A DNA stretch of 64,000 bases, taken from assembly GCA_013306675.1 (NCBI GenBank), contig JABLUY010000084.1, forward strand, positions 51,139 through 115,138, read 5' to 3'. This document shows positions 58,062 to 64,000 of this stretch, one piece after another; position 1 is the stretch's first letter; every line of letters starts with the position of its first letter. The notes beneath the pieces are model-generated. The model was not told the DNA's origin. It worked only from the letters and a program-made list of their open reading frames with translations, and did not search any database. The DNA is from Thraustochytrium sp. TN22. Lineage: Eukaryota > Sar > Bigyra > Thraustochytrida > Thraustochytriidae. A program made the position numbers and the translations under genes.

Positions 58062-58396
58062 GCCGAGCTCACCAATGCTTGCTTGTTCGCTCGCTGGATG
58101 GGGTTCACGGAGCCGCCAACATTGACGGTCAACCATCACAATCCCCCAGAAGCGCAGGCCAGAGGCACTCGGCCCACAGAGGCACTCGGCCCACGAAAAG
58201 TCAACCCCCGGGGCCCGGCCCCGTCGCCAGCGTAGTCGAGTTCGAGGTCGAGCTCAAACTCGAGGTCCAGGTCGAGCAAAAGGCTGTAAAGTAAAGGTTG
58301 TTGCGGGCTTGCTCGCTCGCCGGATGGGGTCCACGGAGCCGCCGCCATGGACGCCGTCAACCACAATGCCCCAGAACCACAGGCCAGGGGCGCCGG
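58062..58396. repeat. Diverged direct repeat of about 95 bp, two copies
   Basis: About 58076-58168 and 58310-58396 share ggatggggttcacggagccgcc, then a variable part, then gtcaaccatcacaatcccccagaa and caggccaga with scattered differences. Between them lie a perfect 17-bp tandem duplication (agaggcactcggcccac, 58162-58195) and GTCGAG-type hexamers. Confidence 0.75.
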
Positions 58397-58419
58397 CCCT
58401 CAAGTCGTCCTCGGCCCTG

Positions 58420-58520
58420 ATCTCGAGCTCGAAGTCCGAGTCGAGCTCGAAGTCGAGGCCGAGCTCAAGGTTGAGCTCGAGCTCGAGGCCGACGTCGACG
58501 TCGAGGTCGCGGTGGTTGTC
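58420..58520. repeat. Degenerate CTCGAG/GTCGAG hexanucleotide tract
   Basis: ctcgagctcgaagtccgagt and similar hexamers repeated over about 100 bp just upstream of the start codon at 58585. Related tracts occur at 57845-57875 and 58230-58280. Confidence 0.85.
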
Positions 58521-58584
58521 GCGGGCGGCGGCGGCGGCGGCGCGGCGCGGCACGGCAGAGCGCGAAGAGCGGCGGCGCGCGGCG

Positions 58585-60999
58585 ATGGCGACGCGGCGCG
58601 CGACGCGGCGGCGGCGCGGCGCGGCGGAGGGCGGCGAGGGCGCGGAGGCGGGCGCGGCCGCGGGCGGCGGCGGCGGCGCGGCGGCGGCGGCGGCGGCAGA
58701 TGGCGGCAGCCCCGCGCACGGCCACGAGGGCGGCGCGGAGGCCGCCGACACGGCGCGGCGCAGCGGGCGCAAGCGCGGTGGCACCAGCGGCGGGAGCGCC
58801 GCGCACGCAGGCGAGCAGGAGCCGCCGGCCAAGCGCACGCGAAGGGCCAGCCGCACGTCGCGGCGAGGGTCCACCGCAAGCGCAACGGCGGCGGCGGCGG
58901 CGGCCGCGGCCACAGCCCAGGAGGAGGAGGAGGAGGAGAAGGAGAAGGAGGACGGGGAAAAGGAGGAGCGCCAGCAGCAGGTGGAGCATGAGGAGGACGC
59001 GGCAGAGGCGGAGACCGCGCCTCCCAAACCGGCGCTGTGGCCCTGCAAGGCGAAGAGCGCCGAGCTGCAGGAGCACCTGAGCGAGCCCGCGGCGCGCTGG
59101 CTTGCCGACGTGGAGCACCTGCTCGCGGCGCCTGAGGAGCGCCGGCCTGAGGCTTTGCGTCGGCTGGCCACGGCCGAGGCCCCACGCCAGGGCGGCGGCA
59201 GCTGGGTCTGGGCCATGGGCCGCGCCGCGGAGTGGCTGCAAGAGGCCGCGCGCAGGGCGGATGCTGGCGAGCCCGAGTTCGCGCCCGAAAAGGGCGGCCG
59301 CCTCGCCGGCGCGCTTGTGAGCCGCGCGCTTGGCGTCGTGTACGGGGCCACGGCGCTGGCGCTTGGCATCTCGGACATGACCGGCCGTGATGTGGAGCCC
59401 ACGCGCGAGGTCGTGGGAGTCATCAAGGATCTCTGGAGCCTAGAGAATCCGCTCGAGCTCAAGAGGCGCCTCACCGAGCTGCGCTCCTCGCGCAGCCGCC
59501 GCCGGGGCAGTGCGGCTGCACCGGGGCTCCATCCGCTTATGGTCAAGCTCTTTGACCGCCGGAGTGCGCTCCTTCCTCTGAACGCCGCGGAGCCGTACTC
59601 GGTCGAGAACGCCACATATGTGTGGGGATTCTTTGAAGGCCTCGCTGGTCCCAAGAGCAAATTGGATGGCAGCCCGAAGGGCGATCCTTCTGCAGCCACG
59701 GACGCTGCGTCTGAGGCTGTTCCAAGCGCTGCACTTGAGACCGCATCTGATGCAGTTGCGCCCGATGCTGCGGCTGCTCCAAATGGCCAGGACGAGGACG
59801 TACAGATGACAAATACCGAGAAAGGGACGGAGGAGGATCCCTCGAAGCAGTCGGCCAAGGACATGGAGAGCGACGGAAAGGTCGAGTCCAAGCTGTCGCC
59901 TGAAGTTACGGAGCAGGCCGACCTGCAGGCGGACCTGCAGGCCGACCAACAGGCCTCCGCTGATGCCATCAAAAGGGGTATCAAGGCGGATGCTACCGAG
60001 ACCAAGCCCGAGGCATCGACCGAAGTAGCGCGTGTGAAAGATTCCAAGACGGAGAAGGGCCACGACGACGCGGAGGTGTCAAGCCTCGAGGGCGAGGACG
60101 ACGAAGACGACGAGGACGACGAGGACGACGAGGATGACGAGGACCAGAATGGCGCCCACGAGGACGACAGCTCCGATTCGCCAACATCCAAGAGGTCGCG
60201 CAGCGAGGACGCGCGCAAGGGCAAAAAGCGCAAGAAGGACAAGAAGAAGAAGGACAAGAAGAAGAAGGACAAGAAGAAGGGCGAGAAGCGGGAGAAGGGC
60301 GAGAAGAAGGACAAGAAGGAGAAGAAGGAGCGCAAAGAGAAGAAAGAGAAGAAGGAGAAGAAGGAAAGATCCCGCAAGCGGCGGCGCAGCGAGACGCAGT
60401 CGCCGGAGGAGGACGAGCAGCCCGAGTCTCGTGAGCGCAGCCCGTCGGCCGAGCGTGACACCCGCCGCAAGTTGAGTCATGAGGATGAACGGGCCAAAAA
60501 CGGGAGCAGCAGCCAGTCACAGTCGGAACGCGGCGAGTCGAGCTCGAGCCGCTCAGACGTGCGGAGCACAAGCCACCAAACAAATGGCAGCCGTAGCGCT
60601 GCCGTTCTCGAGCCGCTGCGTCGCGGCAATCCTGGCGTGGACCAGACGCCGCACAGCGAAGCAGGCAACAGCTCGCCCGCGCAGCCGGGTGTCCAGCGCA
60701 CTCCTTCCGATGATCCCGCCACGCGTTGGGAGGAGCCCATCGCGGACCGCTTTGCCCGGATCATGAGCCGCGTCAAGCACGTCACCTTGGAGGACGAGCC
60801 GGGCATGTTCCTCAAACGTTTTCCGATGAACCTCGAGAAGATCTTTCCTGTGGACGAGAACGGCGTCCAGATTCGCGATCCGGTCGTGCCCACTTTGCCG
60901 TGGGACGCCGGTTGGGAGCCGCAGGATCTTTCATGGTGGGGCGTGCAGCCGCCTCCGCCAGGGGATGCCGCCGATGCGACCACCTCGGATGCATCTTGA
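58585..60999 (+). CDS. Charged nuclear-type protein, function unknown
   Basis: 804 residues from ATG 58585 (MATRRATRRRRGAAEGGEG); the frame opens at 58309 but that part is repeat-derived. A basic and Ala/Gly-rich start with an RGST-type basic patch is followed by a Glu run. An ordered helical domain at about 145-360 contains LQEHLSEPAARWLADVEHLL and ALVSRALGVVYGATALALGI, then YVWGFFEGLAG. Acidic segments and a Lys/Glu block (about 545-600, KDKKKKDKKK type) precede a Ser/Arg part. The last 85 residues look conserved (FARIMSRVKHVTLEDEPGMF, then PWDAGWEPQDLSWWGVQ). The composition suits an RNA-processing or chromatin protein. No family recognised. Confidence 0.8.
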   Translation: MATRRATRRRRGAAEGGEGAEAGAAAGGGGGAAAAAAADGGSPAHGHEGGAEAADTARRSGRKRGGTSGGSAAHAGEQEPPAKRTRRASRTSRRGSTASATAAAAAAAATAQEEEEEEKEKEDGEKEERQQQVEHEEDAAEAETAPPKPALWPCKAKSAELQEHLSEPAARWLADVEHLLAAPEERRPEALRRLATAEAPRQGGGSWVWAMGRAAEWLQEAARRADAGEPEFAPEKGGRLAGALVSRALGVVYGATALALGISDMTGRDVEPTREVVGVIKDLWSLENPLELKRRLTELRSSRSRRRGSAAAPGLHPLMVKLFDRRSALLPLNAAEPYSVENATYVWGFFEGLAGPKSKLDGSPKGDPSAATDAASEAVPSAALETASDAVAPDAAAAPNGQDEDVQMTNTEKGTEEDPSKQSAKDMESDGKVESKLSPEVTEQADLQADLQADQQASADAIKRGIKADATETKPEASTEVARVKDSKTEKGHDDAEVSSLEGEDDEDDEDDEDDEDDEDQNGAHEDDSSDSPTSKRSRSEDARKGKKRKKDKKKKDKKKKDKKKGEKREKGEKKDKKEKKERKEKKEKKEKKERSRKRRRSETQSPEEDEQPESRERSPSAERDTRRKLSHEDERAKNGSSSQSQSERGESSSSRSDVRSTSHQTNGSRSAAVLEPLRRGNPGVDQTPHSEAGNSSPAQPGVQRTPSDDPATRWEEPIADRFARIMSRVKHVTLEDEPGMFLKRFPMNLEKIFPVDENGVQIRDPVVPTLPWDAGWEPQDLSWWGVQPPPPGDAADATTSDAS

Positions 61000-61059
61000 T
61001 GGTGCCATGCAATGCGCCATGCAGATCGATGCAAACCCCTTGCAATGTGTTGCATTGCA

Positions 61060-61496
61060 GTGCAAAGCAATGCGTCGCAAAGCGATGCGACGCAAAGCAA
61101 AGCGATGCGACGCAAAGCAAAGCAATGCGACGCAAAGCAAAGCAAAGCAACGCAACGCAACGCAACGCAACGCAAAGCAACGCAACGCAACGCAACGCAA
61201 CGCAACGCAACGCAACGCAACGCAACGCAACGCAACGCAACGCAACGCAACGCAACGCAACGCAACGCAACGCAACGCACCGCAACGCAACGCAACGCAA
61301 CGCAACGCAACGCAACGCAACGCAACGCAACGCAACGCAACGCAACGCAACGCAACGCAACGCAACGCAACGCAACGCAACGCAACGCAACGCAACGCAA
61401 CGCAACGCAACGCAAAGCAAAGCAACCCAACGCAAAGCAAAGCAAAGCAAAGCAAAGCAAAGCAAAGCAAAGCAAAGCAAAGCAAAGCAAAGCAAT
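61060..61496. repeat. Pentanucleotide satellite: CAACG array followed by CAAAG array
   Basis: A mixed start (caaag/cgatg units) leads to about 55 cgcaa units from about 61147 to 61420 with a single substitution, then about 14 agcaa units to 61496. Long Thr-Gln-Arg-Asn-Ala or Cys-Val-Ala-Leu-Arg frames on either strand are artefacts of this array. Confidence 0.98.
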
Positions 61497-61655
61497 GCGT
61501 GCATGCTCCAGAGCGTGCTCGAGTCAGTATGTCCATGAACATTTTTTTGCGGAGGTCAAGCAGACGGTCAAGCAGACCCAACCAGACTGGAAAAGGTGGC
61601 GAACCCCCCTCGTTGCGCTTGTCTCAACGCTCAAGTCGAGACGGGGAACAATGTA

Positions 61656-61666
61656 ATATCCCAATC
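61656..61666 (+). repeat. Left terminal inverted repeat, with possible ATAT target site
   Basis: ATATCCCAATC; matches the reverse complement of 63990-64000 over 11 bp. Confidence 0.6.
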
Positions 61667-61865
61667 CCATCGCCCTAGACGGAGTTTAATCAGGATAGCC
61701 ATATTATCCCTAGTAAATCGGCTCTCCTGCTTGCGCTCGACTGACCTGTTGCTATCATGATTCTAATCATTTTTGGAACTTTCAACTACTGGGTTTGTAT
61801 GGAAGCGTAAAGTGTTGGTCACTTCCGACTGGCCTGTGCGGATGCTGAGGCCAACTTGGGCTGCA

Positions 61866-63541
61866 TCAAGGGCACGATGGACTCGTGCTGAGGCTGCTGC
61901 GAGAGGATCTTGAACTATGGCTTGATGGGGTGTCGGTGTAGCTGGCTTGGGCTACGTGGTCGTTCCTGCTCTGCGCTGTAGGGGTACCGGACGAGGCACT
62001 GGCGCTGCTCGAATCGACATGATCGAGGCAAATGGGCGAAGGTGTTCCGTTGACGTTTGTCTTGCGCTTCTTGAAGCCTTCGTGAGGCTCGACGCGCACG
62101 CGCGTGTGCCACTTGGAAAAGCAGGTTGTGCGTTCATTCTTTCTCATGAACACGTGCAGAGGCACACCGCAGATGGTGCAACGACGGTGCGTTTGCTTGC
62201 CGCAGATGACGCAGAGCCGCTTGGCGGGAATCCTCTTGTTGTTGGCGTTGAAGGATGCCATTCCCGCTGCCTCTGAGTCATGTTGCAGTGCGGCATCGAG
62301 GCGGATGTCGCGGGCTTGGCCGTGGTTGAAGAACTTCTGCAACTCGGGGGTTCGCTTGCGCTTACCGGCGGTCACGAGGTCCCTCGCCGCTTCCCTGGTG
62401 AGCCCAGTGGGCTTGGGCATGCTTGGCTGCATGTTGAACTCCACCTGCGCCGTATCGAGCTGCCTGCTCCTGTAGACGTGACGGACCATGTCGACAGTGA
62501 GGCGGAACGAGACAGTGCTGAGCGCTTCAGAGCGGTTCACCTTGTCGCGGAGGGCCTTTAGCCCGTCGCTGTCTTCGAGGTTGCTCTTCCTCGCAGCCTG
62601 TAAGTAGCGGTAGACCACGATGGCGTTGACAACGAGCTGCTTGTACGTGCGCAACGCGATGTTCTGGTCGCAGCTCAGATTCATGCACTGCGTGTTGGTG
62701 ATCTGCTCCACGTACTGTGTGCTTCCGTCGACGCCGCCCTTTGCGACGTTGTATAGCTCCTGCGGTAAGCACTTGATGACATGCACGGGCCGCATGGGCC
62801 CCTTCAGAGCGACAAGCTTGCGCATGGCGCGCCACAGCCGGAAGTGCGAGCTCAGCACCGCCCCCTCCTCCTCGCCGAAGATGGCAGGTGGCTTGGGCGG
62901 CGCACCCGCTGTCGATGCTCTGGTGCGCCCATGTCGTGAGCTTGTCCGCCCACGGTTTCAGAGCGCGCTCCATGGCGAGCCGGGCGTCCGGAGGCACTTC
63001 AACGAGGCAGGCGTACAAACACGAACTCGTGCTGGCAGCAACGTAGAGCACGTGATCGATTTGGAGGACCACAGCTTGGTGCAAGACTTGCGCGCGGTGC
63101 TCGGCAGGTATGGCCTTCCACCAAGTCTCGTCCCCCACGTGTTCATCTGGGTGCTCACGATACGTGCGTCTACCGCGCCTCCAGGCGCGACGCGCGTCTT
63201 GATCTCGACGCTGCATAGTACTGACGATGCGTCGCACTCCGCGCCTGGAAGCCGGACGCGAGCGACTCCATCCGGCGAGACTGCGAGCCCCGGAACGGTC
63301 TTGTGCTGAATGAGGCCGACCTCGAACATGCACTCGCACCACGCGTCGGTTCGTCGACCAACGCAAGTATGTCTTCGAAGTCTTGCTGCGCAGCGGCCTC
63401 AGCACGAGCATCCTCGTCGCCAAGCTCCTCTCCTTCTTCGTCTTCGTCCCCTGTGTCCCGCTTGTCCAGGGGCACGAACTCGCTGTCGCTGTCGCTGTCG
63501 CTGTCGTCCTCCACGCGGTGGTTAGGCCTCGCCGATGCCAT
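61866..63541 (-). pseudogene. Transposon protein: YqaJ-like nuclease plus piggyBac-type C-terminus, frameshifted
   Basis: Coding sequence from ATG 63541 shifts frame three times. Part 1 (63541 to about 63345) is an acidic leader. Part 2 (about 63345-63150) has MFEVGLIQHKTVPGLAVSPD followed by G and then VEIKTRVAPGG; the SPDG and E-x-K residues are the PD-(D/E)XK core of YqaJ-type nucleases. Part 3 (about 63155-62890) has WWKAIPAEHRAQVLHQAVVL. Part 4 (about 62915-61866) has ELYNVAKGGVD, typical of the piggyBac transposase C-terminal half, and a zinc finger CVICGKQTHRRCTICGVPLH ... CFSKWHT. Aspartates of a DDE core are not recognisable. Shifts could be decay, or short introns, which other genes here lack. 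Confidence 0.65.
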
Positions 63542-63989
63542 GATGTCGCAGTGCGGGCCCGACTCCACGTCCAAGCGCTGCGGCAGGGGCGTGCGAGCTG
63601 AGAGCAGGCACAAGGCACCCGCCAGGGCCGCCTGCAGCCGCGCGCCGCAGCGCCTGCGGCTCCAGCGCGCTCCGCGACGAAGTCGCGCGCGAGCTCCCCC
63701 CAAAGCCGCTCTGGGCGAACTGCCGAGCTCATCTCATCCTAACCACCACGCCTTCGGCCAAAATGAATAGGGGGCAGGAGCCTTGGGTCGCTTCGAGTGG
63801 GCCTCTTCAAGCTCGGCCCCATCGCTGCGTTTTTGATCGAATGCGGAACTAACTTCGCCAGACTCTAGGCCACTTTTTTGGAGCAAATCGGGAGTAAAGT
63901 ACCCTCTTAATACGCTTTAGTGCCCCCTGTGCCGGGCGTCACCGAGGGACCCCCGCGTGGTAGGCGGATACGAGTAAGCATAGAGGTGT

Positions 63990-64000
63990 GATTGGGATAT
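63990..64000 (-). repeat. Right terminal inverted repeat at the window edge
   Basis: GATTGGGATAT, exact reverse complement of 61656-61666. It may continue beyond the window. Confidence 0.6.

Larger units (their letters stand above)
61656..64000. mobile_element. piggyBac-like DNA transposon, probably complete or nearly so
   Basis: A 2.3-kb block, less GC-rich at its edges than the surroundings. The left end reads ATATCCCAATC (61656-61666) and the right end is its exact reverse complement, GATTGGGATAT (63990-64000), the last bases of the window. ATAT is palindromic, so the ends can be read as a 4-bp target duplication next to inverted repeats beginning CCC, which is how piggyBac elements end (with TTAA). 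Inside, on the minus strand, is a frameshifted gene with a YqaJ-like nuclease part and the C-terminal region of DDE_Tnp_1_7 transposases. The flank beyond 64000 is not visible. Confidence 0.6.

Noticed and set aside
60812-61678. Frames reading Asn-Ala-Thr-Gln-Arg or Arg-Cys-Val-Ala-Leu repeats
   Set aside because: A pentamer array gives an open frame with a 5-residue repeat in every frame; there is no other coding signal.

Overview
The window is nuclear DNA of a unicellular eukaryote: very GC-rich, with long genes that read as single uninterrupted exons (up to about 1,980 codons), poly-Gln/Asp/Ala tracts, and eukaryotic housekeeping proteins (listerin, the SCC2/NIPBL cohesin loader, RecQ1-like helicase, cytosolic lysyl-tRNA synthetase, a DYRK kinase). 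Near-absent introns, ShK-like secreted proteins, a GT10 glycosyltransferase and a piggyBac-like element with a YqaJ-type nuclease would fit a stramenopile such as a labyrinthulomycete, but this is inference; no lineage marker such as rRNA is present.

Layout. 0-13 kb is dense: a 3'-truncated gene with a piggyBac-type zinc finger, a small unknown gene, a divergent pair of paralogous Cys-rich secreted proteins, a plant-type DYRK kinase, a small YfiM/VanZ-like membrane protein, an unknown 618-residue protein whose 3' end is tandemly triplicated, and a bZIP factor. About 13.0-20.4 kb is a gene-poor, very GC-rich stretch full of simple repeats and CTAG-based palindromes. 20.4-25.7 kb has an iron alcohol dehydrogenase, a RecQ helicase and a small membrane protein. 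25.7-29.6 kb has a decayed kinase-like gene carrying an 18-bp minisatellite, then a second gene-poor stretch. 29.6-61.0 kb is dense again: a protein with two copies of an unfamiliar Cys-rich motif, a vWA protein, listerin, SCC2, two coiled-coil proteins transcribed divergently, LysRS, a GT10 glycosyltransferase, a small type II membrane protein and a charged nuclear-type protein. 61.0-61.5 kb is a pentanucleotide array. 61.66 kb to the window end is a lower-GC mobile element with a frameshifted transposase/nuclease gene and inverted ends.

Genes often alternate in strand with very short gaps (46 bp between the convergent stops at 1776 and 1822; about 110-130 bp between several divergent starts), so shared promoters are likely. 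Several start codons have a short tandem repeat of 4-9 bp unit just upstream. The genes do not form a pathway. Their themes are general cell biology: ribosome quality control and translation, chromosome cohesion and repair, signalling and transcription, and surface or secreted glycoproteins.
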